In this document: positions 23,749-31,638 of the stretch, in pieces
How the letters are laid out: every line of letters starts with the position of its first letter
Position numbering within the stretch: position 1 is the stretch's first letter
Assembly: GCA_039191215.1 (NCBI GenBank)
Contig: JBCCXT010000039.1
Location: 1-37,542, forward strand
Direction of reading: 5' to 3'
DNA from: HKCCE3408 sp039191215
GTDB lineage: Bacteria > Pseudomonadota > Alphaproteobacteria > Rhodobacterales > Rhodobacteraceae
DNA length: 37,542 bases
The notes under the pieces: generated by a model
The model's database searches: none
What the model was told of the DNA's origin: nothing
Seen by the model: only the letters and a program-made list of their open reading frames with translations
Position numbers and translations under genes: made by a program

Positions 23749-25226
23749 TTATGGCGGTCCAAGATGGCCTGAACTTCCCGTGCCAGATCGGCGATTGGCG
23801 CCTCGGTTTGCGCCGGTTGAGCCTTCCACTCCTCCAAGCTTGCCTCTTCGGCGATCTCGGCGCCAAGGATCAGGTCTTTGATCTGCACCATGCCGCGCGC
23901 AGCTTCGTCAGAGCCCTGGATCACCGCGACCGGGCTTTGCCGTTTGTCGGCGTATTTCAACTGATTGCCGAAGTTCTTCGGGTTGCCCAGATAGACTTCG
24001 GCGCGGATGTTTTCGCGGCGAAGTGTGGCCGCCATGGCCTGGTAGTCGGCCATCCGGTCCCGGTCCATCACTGTCACGATCACCGGGCCTGCAGCTTTAG
24101 TGCCGATCCGCCCGGTCGCGCGCAAAGCGGCCAAAAGCCGATCCACGCCAATCGAAACGCCTGTGGCTGGCACGGCCTGGCCAGTGAACCGTTTGACCAA
24201 GTCGTCATACCGCCCGCCGCCCGCAACCGAGCCGAACTGCCGTGGCTTGCCGTCTTCGCCCTTAATCTCGAACGTGAGCTCCGCCTCATAAACCGGCCCC
24301 GTGTAATACCCCAGGCCGCGCACTACCGAGGGGTCGATGACAACACGATCAGGGCCTATGCCTTGCGCTTCAAGCAGTGCTGCGATGCTTTCCAATTCAG
24401 CGACGCCGTCCTGGCCGCCGACGGACGATCCGACCAATTCGCGCAGTCGGCTGCATGTGGCAGCGCCGGTATCGCGCGTGGCTGTTGTGAAATCAAGGAT
24501 GAGCTGCGCCTGATCGTCGTGCAGCCCCGCGCCCTTTGTGAAATCGCCGCTTTCGTCCTCGCGGCCCGCGCCCAACAGCGCCCGGACGCCAGCCTCGCCC
24601 AATCGGTCAAGCTTATCAATGGCCCGCAGGACGATACCTCGGGCCGCTTCTTTGTCGTCGCCCGCAAGGCCGGCGATCTCCATCACACCGTTCAAGACCT
24701 TCCGGTTGTTTACCCGGATCACATAATCGCCGCGGTTGATGCCAACGGCCTCGAGCGTCTCCGCCAGCATGGCACAAATTTCGGCGTCGGCCGCGATGGA
24801 CGCTGCGCCGACCGTATCAGCATCACACTGATAGAACTGGCGAAACCGGCCTGGCCCCGGTTTTTCATTGCGCCAAACCGGGCCCATGGTGAAACGTCGA
24901 TAGGGGTTTGGCAGATCGTTGCGAAACTGCGCGGCGACCCGTGCAAGCGGCGCTGTCATATCATAGCGCAGCGCTAACCAGCCGCCATCTTCCTCTTGCC
25001 ACGCGAAAACGCCCGCATTGGGCCGCTCCACATCGGGAAGGAATTTGCCCAGCGCCTCCACCGTTTCCACGGCACTCGTCTCCAACGGGTCAAAGCCGTA
25101 AGCGCGGTACATGCGCGCGATTGTGTCCAGCATCGCCTGGCGCTCGGTGACGTCCGCGCCGAAATAGTCGCGGAACCCTTTTGGCGTCTCGGCCTTGGGG
25201 CGCGGCGGTTTTTTCTGTTTGGCCAT
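23745..25226 (-). CDS. hisS: Histidyl-tRNA synthetase
   Basis: HisRS (493 aa) charges tRNA-His. Class II motif 2 is GPVWRNEKPGPGRFRQFYQCD. The histidine-specific loops are DPSVVRGLGYYTGPVYEAEL and GGGRYDDLVKRF. The C-terminal anticodon-binding domain includes AEVYLGNPKNFGNQLKYAD. It is longer than the roughly 420-residue E. coli enzyme, as in the alphaproteobacterial group. It heads hisS-hisZ-hisG, so tRNA charging and the first step of histidine synthesis share one transcript. Confidence 0.97.
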   Translation of the reverse strand: MAKQKKPPRPKAETPKGFRDYFGADVTERQAMLDTIARMYRAYGFDPLETSAVETVEALGKFLPDVERPNAGVFAWQEEDGGWLALRYDMTAPLARVAAQFRNDLPNPYRRFTMGPVWRNEKPGPGRFRQFYQCDADTVGAASIAADAEICAMLAETLEAVGINRGDYVIRVNNRKVLNGVMEIAGLAGDDKEAARGIVLRAIDKLDRLGEAGVRALLGAGREDESGDFTKGAGLHDDQAQLILDFTTATRDTGAATCSRLRELVGSSVGGQDGVAELESIAALLEAQGIGPDRVVIDPSVVRGLGYYTGPVYEAELTFEIKGEDGKPRQFGSVAGGGRYDDLVKRFTGQAVPATGVSIGVDRLLAALRATGRIGTKAAGPVIVTVMDRDRMADYQAMAATLRRENIRAEVYLGNPKNFGNQLKYADKRQSPVAVIQGSDEAARGMVQIKDLILGAEIAEEASLEEWKAQPAQTEAPIADLAREVQAILDRHK

Positions 25227-25258
25227 GATGTCGCGTCAATTGGGGGGCGTGGTGGCTC

Positions 25259-25286
25259 CTCTAGCCCGTCGGCAAGGTCAGGGCAA
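25259..25286 (-). promoter_or_regulatory. Possible hisS promoter
   Basis: On the minus strand TTGCCC (25286-25281) and CTAGAG (25264-25259) are 16 bp apart and about 35 bp upstream of the hisS ATG. The -10 is weak against TATAAT, so this is only a candidate. Confidence 0.3.
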
Positions 25287-25301
25287 GCAACCGGGCTGGG
25301 C

Positions 25302-25333
25302 AAAAATAAAAGCGGCAGGTTCGCTGCCGCTTT
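25302..25333 (-). terminator. Strong intrinsic terminator upstream of hisS
   Basis: On the minus strand AAAGCGGCAG-CGAAC-CTGCCGCTTT is a 10-bp perfect stem with a five-base loop, followed by TATTTTTG. On the plus strand only TTTCAT follows, so it works best leftward. Confidence 0.75.
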
Positions 25334-25448
25334 CATACAGTATACCCGAACCCCAGAACTCTATACCGCCACTCGCTACCTATACCGCCCGGCGATTTTC
25401 CATCGCTCGTCTGATGCGAAATAGTTAACAAATTGCATCGACAGTGGG
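25303..25448 (-). ncRNA. Candidate small RNA ending in an intrinsic terminator
   Basis: A strong terminator at 25333-25302 points left but lies outside any minus-strand gene. Upstream of it a promoter-like pair, TTTCCA (25482-25477) and GATAAT (25460-25455) with a 16-bp spacer, would start a transcript near 25448. The roughly 145-nt product could form GATGC...GCATC, then GCGAT-GGAAA-ATCGC, then the terminator stem. It contains the 10-mer GGCGGTATAG twice, 19 bp apart. No known RNA family is recognised. The alternative is that the terminator closes a longer transcript from the 36-codon gene at 25862. Confidence 0.35.
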
Positions 25449-25551
25449 AAGGGTATTATCGGAACTTATTCCCTCTTGGAAACGATAGACACCGCCCTAA
25501 GTGCCGAGTTATTTATTTAATATCAATGCTCTGTGCAAGGATGCAACAGGT

Positions 25552-25755
25552 ATGAAAAACAGTGAAGCGATTGAAGCGCACCTCGCCCATTTGCAGCGAA
25601 GTGTTGACGAATTATCCGATGTCGTTGCCCGGCAAGACGCCGAGATCTCCCGGCTGATGCACCGCGTCACACTCCTACTGGAGCGCGAGGCCGAGCGCGA
25701 GGCGGAAGCCGGAAGTGCGGCCCCCCTAGCCGACCAGAAACCACCGCATTATTAG
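25552..25755 (+). CDS. slyX: SlyX family protein
   Basis: A 67-aa protein with a coiled-coil heptad pattern, EAHLAHLQRSVDELSDVVARQDAEISRL, then MHRVTLLLEREAEREAE and the Pro-Pro-His-Tyr C-terminus (KPPHY) typical of SlyX. The function of SlyX is unclear. The ATG at 25552 is chosen because the family begins about here; AAGG is 12 bases upstream. The stop overlaps by four bases the stop of a small convergent gene. Confidence 0.85.
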   Translation: MKNSEAIEAHLAHLQRSVDELSDVVARQDAEISRLMHRVTLLLEREAEREAEAGSAAPLADQKPPHY

Positions 25756-25862
25756 CGCTCGACCAGGATCGAATTGCTTGGCAGCTCAGGCGCGGCCTGA
25801 ATGGCCAAGGACGCACCGGCAAACATGCCGGCAAGGACGCTTATAAAGATCATGGCTTTCAT
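25752..25862 (-). CDS. 36-aa predicted secreted or membrane peptide
   Basis: A short open frame on the minus strand starts MKAMIFISVLAGMFAGASLA and ends with PSNSILVER. This is a clear signal-peptide or membrane-anchor pattern with Lys near the start, a hydrophobic core and a small-residue (AxLA) cleavage-like site. The mature part would be about 16 residues. A weak GGGT lies upstream. The stop codon overlaps the slyX stop tail to tail. No family is recognised. Confidence 0.5.
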   Translation of the reverse strand: MKAMIFISVLAGMFAGASLAIQAAPELPSNSILVER

Positions 25863-26001
25863 TTGGATACCCACACAACACATTACCACCCGCCGAAATT
25901 GGCCAGCCTACCACATGTATAGTCAGCACGAATTGCGGCTCGAGTGGGAAAAACCTTACCTCTGAAGCAGAAACAGTCTGTTTAAGGCAAATTGTCTGCG
26001 C

Positions 26002-29000
26002 CTACATTTCTTCCACCGTGACAACGCCGGGTAGGCTTTTCAAAGCACCGCGAATCTGCGGCGTTACAGGGTAGTCTCTGCCCAACAGCACCTCTACCTC
26101 TCCGGGCAGATCTTGGGCCATCAGGCATAGATGGATCGGCCCACGGGCTTTTATCTTGGCGTCATTGGCCGCGCCGCCCAACAACCCCGCGACTGATGCA
26201 ACACCCGACGGGTCTTCGACGAAGACCCGCAGGCCCGCGCTGACCTCTCGGGCGATGCTGTCATCGACAGGCTGGATCGCACGGGCGAGAAGCTTGAGTT
26301 GATCGGCCTCCATCGTCGCCTCAACCTGTAAGACGACATTCGATCCGGTCTCCAGGTGGTCGCGCGCCGCCTCCAGCGTGTCTGAGAATACCGTCACCTC
26401 GTAAAGCCCGGTCGGATCGCTCAGTTGCACAAACGCAAAGCGGTTGCCACGCTGGCTTTTGCGTTCCTGCCGGCCCGAAACCGAACCGGCCATGCGGGCG
26501 GCAAAGGCACCGGATTGGGCCTTTGTCTCAACCTCCTTGAGGCTGAGACAGCCTTTGCGTTTCAGCGCCGCCATATAGTCGTCGAGCGGATGGCCCGACA
26601 AGTAAAAGCCGATGGCGGTATGCTCACCTGCCAGCCGCTCATTGGGCAGCCAATCCTGTCGATCGCTCAGCCTTGGTTCCGGCAAATCATCGCCCGCCTC
26701 GCCAAAAAGGGAGACCTGGTTGGAGGCTTTCTGATCGTGGATCGCTGCGGAATAGGCGGTAAGCGCGTCCAGGCTTGCAAAGACACGCGCGCGATTGCGG
26801 TCCAGCTCATCGAATGCACCGGCCCTGGCCAGCATCTCCAGGCTGCGCTTGCCGATGCGCTTGAGGTCGACCCGGCGGGCGGCATCGAAAAGCGTCGCGA
26901 AGGGCTTGTCGCCACGCGCATCGACAATCATCCGCATCGCCTCAACACCGACATTTTTGAGCGCCCCCAACGCATAGACAATCCTGCCCTGCGCGACGGT
27001 GAAGGTGGCGTCGGACCGGTTGATACAGGGTGGGACGACCTCGATCCCAAGGCGGTCGACCTCTTGGCGGTAGATGCCCAGCTTGTCGGTCAGATGGATA
27101 TCGCAATTCATGACCGCCGCCATGAACTCGACCGAATGGTTCGCCTTCAACCAAGCCGTTTGATAGCTGACCACCGCGTAGGCCGCGGCATGGGACTTGT
27201 TGAAACCGTAATTGGCGAACTTATCGAGCAGGTTCCAAACTTCGGTCGCCTTCCTCTCGTTGACGTCGTTTGCTGCCGCACCTTTCAGGAATTTCGGGCG
27301 TTCGGCATCCATCGCCGCCTGGATCTTCTTGCCCATCGCGCGGCGCAGCATATCAGCGCCGCCAAGGCTGTAGCCCGCCATCTTGCGGGCAATCTCCATC
27401 ACCTGTTCTTGGTAGACGATGATGCCTTGCGTCTCATCAAGGATTGGGTCGATCAGCGGATGGATACTCTCGCGCGGCGTAAGCCCGTTCTTAACCTCAC
27501 AAAATTTCGGGATGTTTTCCATCGGTCCGGGCCGGTAAAGCGCCACAAGCGCAATGATATCTTCGATGCAAGTGGGCTTCATGCGCCGCAGCGCATCCAT
27601 CATGCCAGAGCTTTCAACCTGGAACACCGCGACCGTCTTGGCCGACGCATAAAGGTCGTAAGCCGCCTGATCATCAAGCGGAATGGCGTTGATTTCGTTC
27701 ACCGTTTCCGGCTCGGGCGCATAAATCTCGGCCCCATCTGCGGCCACGTGAATGTCGCGCCCCTGACCGCGGATCAGATCGATTGCATTTTGCACCACGG
27801 TCAAGGTTTTGAGCCCCAGAAAGTCGAACTTCACCAGTCCGGCCGGTTCGACCCATTTCATGTTGAACTGGGTAGCCGGCATGTCCGAGCGCGGGTCTTG
27901 GTAGAGCGGCACCAACTCGTCCAGCGGCCTGTCACCGATCACGACACCGGCTGCATGGGTCGAGGCATTGCGCAACAGCCCCTCAACCTGTTGGCCATAG
28001 GTCAGCAGCCGGTCGACAACTTCTTCATCCTTGGCGGCTTGGCGCAGCCTGTCCTCCTGCGCGAGGGCAGCTTCGATAGAGACCGGTTTGACCCCTTCGA
28101 CCGGGATCATCTTGCTAAGCTTGTCGACCTGGCCGAACGGCATCTGCAGCACGCGACCGACATCGCGCACAGCCGCTTTCGACAGTAACGCGCCGAATGT
28201 GATGATCTGGCCAACTTTATCGCGGCCATATTTCTCCTGGACGTAGCGGATCACCTCTTCACGCCTGTCCATGCAGAAATCGATGTCGAAATCCGGCATC
28301 GAGATTCGCTCGGGGTTCAAGAAACGCTCAAAAAGCAGACCGTAGCGCAGCGGATCGAGGTCCGTGATCGTCAATGCATAGGCAACAAGGCTGCCCGCGC
28401 CAGAGCCACGCCCCGGGCCGACCGGTATGCCCTCATCCTTGGCCCATTTTATGAAATCGGCGACGATTAGAAAGTAACCGGGAAAACCCATGCTCTCAAT
28501 CACGCCCAGCTCAAATTCCAGCCGCGCTTGGTAATCGGCCTCAGGTGCAGCATGCGGGATCACGGCCAGGCGCTCGGCCAAACCGGACTGCGCCTGACTG
28601 CGCAGTTCCTCGACCTCGTTTTCGGCAAATCGTGGCAGGATGGGATCGTGCGTGCGTGCGCGAAAGGCACAGCGGCGCGCAATTTCAACTGTGTTTTCAA
28701 GCGCCTCCGGCAGATCGGCGAAGAGTGCGGCCATCTCTTCGGGGCTTTTGAGGTAGTGCTGGGGCGTCAATTTGCGGCGTGGCGCTTGTTGATCAACATA
28801 GGCGCCATCGGCAATGCAAATCAGCGCGTCATGGGCCTCATACATCGCCTGTTTGGGGAAATAGACATCGTTTGTTGCGACTAAGGGCAGGTCTTTTGCA
28901 TAGGCAATTTCTACCGATCCTGCCTCTGTAAGCGCCTCAGCTTCAGGCAGGCCGCCATCGCCAGGATGGCGCTGCAGCTCGACATAAAGCCGGTCGGGGA

Positions 29001-29499
29001 AGGCGGCGGCCAACCGGTCCACTAAAGCCTCGGCTGCATTTCGGTTGCCAGTGCGAAGCAACCGCCCGACCGGCCCGTCGGGTCCACCGGTCAAGCAGAT
29101 CAACCCATCCGAATGTGCCGCGATCTCTGGCAGGGTGACATGCGGGATGGCGCCGTCATCGCGCAGATAAAGGGCGGAGTTGAGCTTGAGGAGATTGCGA
29201 TATCCCTGCTCGGACTGGGCCAGCAGGACAATAGGTGCGGGCGGTTGCGCCATCTCTCCCGGGTCTGGCTCTCGCGCGCGTAAATCAAGTTGGCAGCCAA
29301 GGATCGGTTGCACTCCGGACTGTGCCGCACCCTCGGAGAATTCCAACGCGCAAAACATGTTGTTCGTGTCGGTGACGGCGATGGCTGGCATGCCCATTTG
29401 GGCGGCCATGGCGGGTAGCTTTTTGACCCGCACTGCACCTTCCAGCAGCGAGTATTCGGTATGCAGGCGCAGATGGATGAATCGTGCCGGATTGTTCAT
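26002..29499 (-). CDS. dnaE: DNA polymerase III alpha subunit
   Basis: DnaE (1165 aa) is the replicative polymerase. The N-terminal PHP domain begins FIHLRLHTEYSLLEGAVR. IPVGPGRGSGAGSLVAYAL and PDFDIDFCMDRREEV (residues about 402-412) form the polymerase core, and the Asp residues of PDFDIDF bind the catalytic metals. NKSHAAAYAVVSYQTAWLKA lies in the fingers. A helix-hairpin-helix region and a C-terminal OB fold (about 1000-1080) follow. Length matches DnaE1. The ATG at 29499 is used. It is monocistronic and divergent from the ArsR-type gene. Confidence 0.97.
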   Translation of the reverse strand: MNNPARFIHLRLHTEYSLLEGAVRVKKLPAMAAQMGMPAIAVTDTNNMFCALEFSEGAAQSGVQPILGCQLDLRAREPDPGEMAQPPAPIVLLAQSEQGYRNLLKLNSALYLRDDGAIPHVTLPEIAAHSDGLICLTGGPDGPVGRLLRTGNRNAAEALVDRLAAAFPDRLYVELQRHPGDGGLPEAEALTEAGSVEIAYAKDLPLVATNDVYFPKQAMYEAHDALICIADGAYVDQQAPRRKLTPQHYLKSPEEMAALFADLPEALENTVEIARRCAFRARTHDPILPRFAENEVEELRSQAQSGLAERLAVIPHAAPEADYQARLEFELGVIESMGFPGYFLIVADFIKWAKDEGIPVGPGRGSGAGSLVAYALTITDLDPLRYGLLFERFLNPERISMPDFDIDFCMDRREEVIRYVQEKYGRDKVGQIITFGALLSKAAVRDVGRVLQMPFGQVDKLSKMIPVEGVKPVSIEAALAQEDRLRQAAKDEEVVDRLLTYGQQVEGLLRNASTHAAGVVIGDRPLDELVPLYQDPRSDMPATQFNMKWVEPAGLVKFDFLGLKTLTVVQNAIDLIRGQGRDIHVAADGAEIYAPEPETVNEINAIPLDDQAAYDLYASAKTVAVFQVESSGMMDALRRMKPTCIEDIIALVALYRPGPMENIPKFCEVKNGLTPRESIHPLIDPILDETQGIIVYQEQVMEIARKMAGYSLGGADMLRRAMGKKIQAAMDAERPKFLKGAAANDVNERKATEVWNLLDKFANYGFNKSHAAAYAVVSYQTAWLKANHSVEFMAAVMNCDIHLTDKLGIYRQEVDRLGIEVVPPCINRSDATFTVAQGRIVYALGALKNVGVEAMRMIVDARGDKPFATLFDAARRVDLKRIGKRSLEMLARAGAFDELDRNRARVFASLDALTAYSAAIHDQKASNQVSLFGEAGDDLPEPRLSDRQDWLPNERLAGEHTAIGFYLSGHPLDDYMAALKRKGCLSLKEVETKAQSGAFAARMAGSVSGRQERKSQRGNRFAFVQLSDPTGLYEVTVFSDTLEAARDHLETGSNVVLQVEATMEADQLKLLARAIQPVDDSIAREVSAGLRVFVEDPSGVASVAGLLGGAANDAKIKARGPIHLCLMAQDLPGEVEVLLGRDYPVTPQIRGALKSLPGVVTVEEM

Positions 29500-29645
29500 G
29501 GATTGAAGCTATACCAGCAACAATTTGTTTCGGGAATGGAAAGCCTACAATATATGGATAAATCACTAGCCTGAAACACAATATCGTCGATGCTGCAGCG
29601 CCGCAAAAGACTGTGCAACAGTGTGTTAACGTGATAGTACGCCGT

Positions 29646-29993
29646 ATGGCTAAACAAGAAGACCCCCTGCTCGACCTAGTATTCGGTGCCCTGTCAGACC
29701 CCACGAGACGTGCGATTCTTGCGCGTTTGGCAGATGGACCGGCACCGGTCAAGGAATTGGCGGAGCCTCATGGTATGGCGCTGTCATCCTTTCTCAAACA
29801 CATCACCGCTCTTGAGCGCGCCCATCTGGTGACCACGACGAAAGTCGGCCGCGTCCGGACGTGCCGTCTGACGACCAGCGGCTTTCGCCCCGCCGAAACC
29901 TGGATATCGTCGCGCCGCAGACAGAGTGTCGGAAAGATAGATCGCTTGGCATCAATGCTGGATGGCTTGCGCGGCGACCGGCCGTTGAAGTAA
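29646..29993 (+). CDS. ArsR-type winged-helix regulator
   Basis: A 115-aa helix-turn-helix protein: LVFGALSDPTRRAILARLAD, then the recognition region VKELAEPHGMALSSFLKHITALERAHLV, then the wing TTKVGRVRTCRL. This is the ArsR/SmtB fold of the subgroup with a DPTRR motif. No metal-binding cysteine pair is seen (CVC absent), so it probably does not sense arsenic. The start may instead lie 11 codons upstream at 29613. Targets are unknown; divergent dnaE and the downstream xdh operon are the nearest. Confidence 0.85.
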   Translation: MAKQEDPLLDLVFGALSDPTRRAILARLADGPAPVKELAEPHGMALSSFLKHITALERAHLVTTTKVGRVRTCRLTTSGFRPAETWISSRRRQSVGKIDRLASMLDGLRGDRPLK

Positions 29994-30282
29994 GCGCCCG
30001 TCGGCGGAGAAAGTGGGTCCGGCGCATTGGTGCCGCGCGCTGCCCGCGCGCAAAAAACCACGCAAGAATGCGTAAGTATTCTGCTCATCTCGCGGGCATC
30101 CGCGCGTAGCAGGCGGCATTCTGCGCGCGCAAACTTCATGCATCGCAAAGCAAACCCTTGAAAATGGGCGCGATCCCCGCTTTGCTGCTTTGCGGTCAAT
30201 AGGGAACGGGGCCGTGCCTTCTACGCCGCATCGAAGGCCGGATGATCACCCCAGACGATGAGTAAGGCGGCGGACAGAATCC

Positions 30283-31638
30283 ATGATGGTCCGGTTTCAT
30301 CTTAATGGGACCCCGGTTGAGGCAAGCGTCGGCCCAACCGATACTCTGCTGGATTGGTTGCGCGAGGCGCGCGGCCTGACCGGAACAAAAGAGGGCTGCA
30401 ACGAAGGCGATTGTGGCGCCTGCAGCGTCATGATCACCGATGAGACAGGCGCGCGGGCGCTCAACGCCTGCATCCTATTCATGCCCCAGATTGCCGGGAA
30501 ATCTGTTCGAACGGTCGAAGGCGTTGCCGGGCCGGATGGCAGCCCGCATCCAGTGCAGGAGGCGATGGTGGCCCAGCACGGATCGCAATGTGGCTATTGC
30601 ACGCCGGGCTTTATCGTCACGATGGCGGTGGCCCATCTCAATGGGCGCCAAGATTTTGACGACCAGCTTGCCGGCAATCTATGCCGTTGCACGGGCTATG
30701 CGCCGATTATCCGCGCAGCGGAGACTGCGGCCAGATTGCCCGTGCCCGATTGGATGCATGATACGCTTCCCGAAGCGCCGGGTGATGTCGCAGCGCCCGA
30801 GACGATCGATGCGCTGGCGGATTGGTATGCCACCCATCCCGACGCCACGCTGATTGCCGGTGCCACAGATGTCGGGCTTTGGGTCACCAAGGGCCTGCGC
30901 GATCTTGGCGATGTCGCGTTTCTCAACCGCTGCGCTGAGCTGCGCGGCATCAAAGTCGGTGGCGAAGACATCCGCATCGGTGCGATGACCACCTTGACCG
31001 ATCTGGGCGAGGCGATCGCCCCGCTCCATCCAAGCTTTGCCGAGCTCATCCGTCGTTATGGATCTGTCCAGGTGCGCAATGCCGCAACCGTCGGCGGCAA
31101 TATTGCCAATGGATCACCCATCGGTGACAGCCCGCCCGCCCTTATCGCGCTTGGGGCGGTGCTGCATTTACGCCATGGCGCGGAACAGCGGTCGATGCCG
31201 CTTGAAGACTTTTTCATCGAATACGGGCGCCAAGACCGCCGCCCCGGCGAATTTGTCGAAGCCGTCACGATCCCACGACAGCCCGACCGGTTGCGTTGCT
31301 ACAAGCTATCGAAGCGGTTCGACCAAGATATCTCGGCGGTCTGTGGCGCGATCAGCATCACGCTGGCCGATGGCATTGTCACAACGGCGCGTATCGCGTT
31401 TGGCGGCATGGCCGGAACGCCCAAACGCAGCGCGCATGCCGAGGCGGCCGTGATCGGCCAGCCGTGGTCAGAGGCTTCGATCACCGCGGCCGCCCAAGCC
31501 ATGACCGAAGATTTTGCGCCGCTCTCGGATATGCGCGCATCCGCCAGCTACCGCATGCAGGCCGCGCAAAACATGCTGCGGCGCTACTATCTCGAAGATC
31601 AGGGCGCGGCGGTCTCCGTATTGGCGGTCGCGCCATGA
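30283..31638 (+). CDS. xdhA: Xanthine dehydrogenase, FeS/FAD small subunit
   Basis: XdhA (451 aa) passes electrons from the molybdenum site to NAD. A plant-type [2Fe-2S] domain has C39, C44, C47 and C63 (GCNEGDCGACSV). A second cluster has C103 and C106 (SQCGYCTPGF) and C134 and C136 (NLCRCTGYAP). The FAD domain follows, with LIAGATDVGLWVTKG and VRNAATVGGNIANGSPIGDS, then the CO-dehydrogenase flavoprotein C-terminal domain. The second codon is also ATG. The 289-bp gap upstream should hold the operon promoter and contains inverted CGCAAAG/CTTTGCG arms. Confidence 0.96.
   Translation: MMVRFHLNGTPVEASVGPTDTLLDWLREARGLTGTKEGCNEGDCGACSVMITDETGARALNACILFMPQIAGKSVRTVEGVAGPDGSPHPVQEAMVAQHGSQCGYCTPGFIVTMAVAHLNGRQDFDDQLAGNLCRCTGYAPIIRAAETAARLPVPDWMHDTLPEAPGDVAAPETIDALADWYATHPDATLIAGATDVGLWVTKGLRDLGDVAFLNRCAELRGIKVGGEDIRIGAMTTLTDLGEAIAPLHPSFAELIRRYGSVQVRNAATVGGNIANGSPIGDSPPALIALGAVLHLRHGAEQRSMPLEDFFIEYGRQDRRPGEFVEAVTIPRQPDRLRCYKLSKRFDQDISAVCGAISITLADGIVTTARIAFGGMAGTPKRSAHAEAAVIGQPWSEASITAAAQAMTEDFAPLSDMRASASYRMQAAQNMLRRYYLEDQGAAVSVLAVAP

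Noticed and set aside
23751..24977. 408-codon plus-strand open frame opposite hisS
   Set aside because: Antisense shadow of hisS with no motif or ribosome site.
25405..25430. Seven-codon open frame as a his leader peptide for attenuation
   Set aside because: It contains no His codons, and the terminator more likely lies upstream of the hisS promoter.
26425..28188. Long plus-strand open frame (587 codons) opposite dnaE
   Set aside because: It lies wholly antisense to a clear dnaE, has no recognisable domain, and is expected from high-GC codon bias.
29768..30199. Minus-strand open frame across the ArsR gene and xdhA upstream region
   Set aside because: Overlaps the recognisable ArsR domain on the other strand and is unlike any protein I know.
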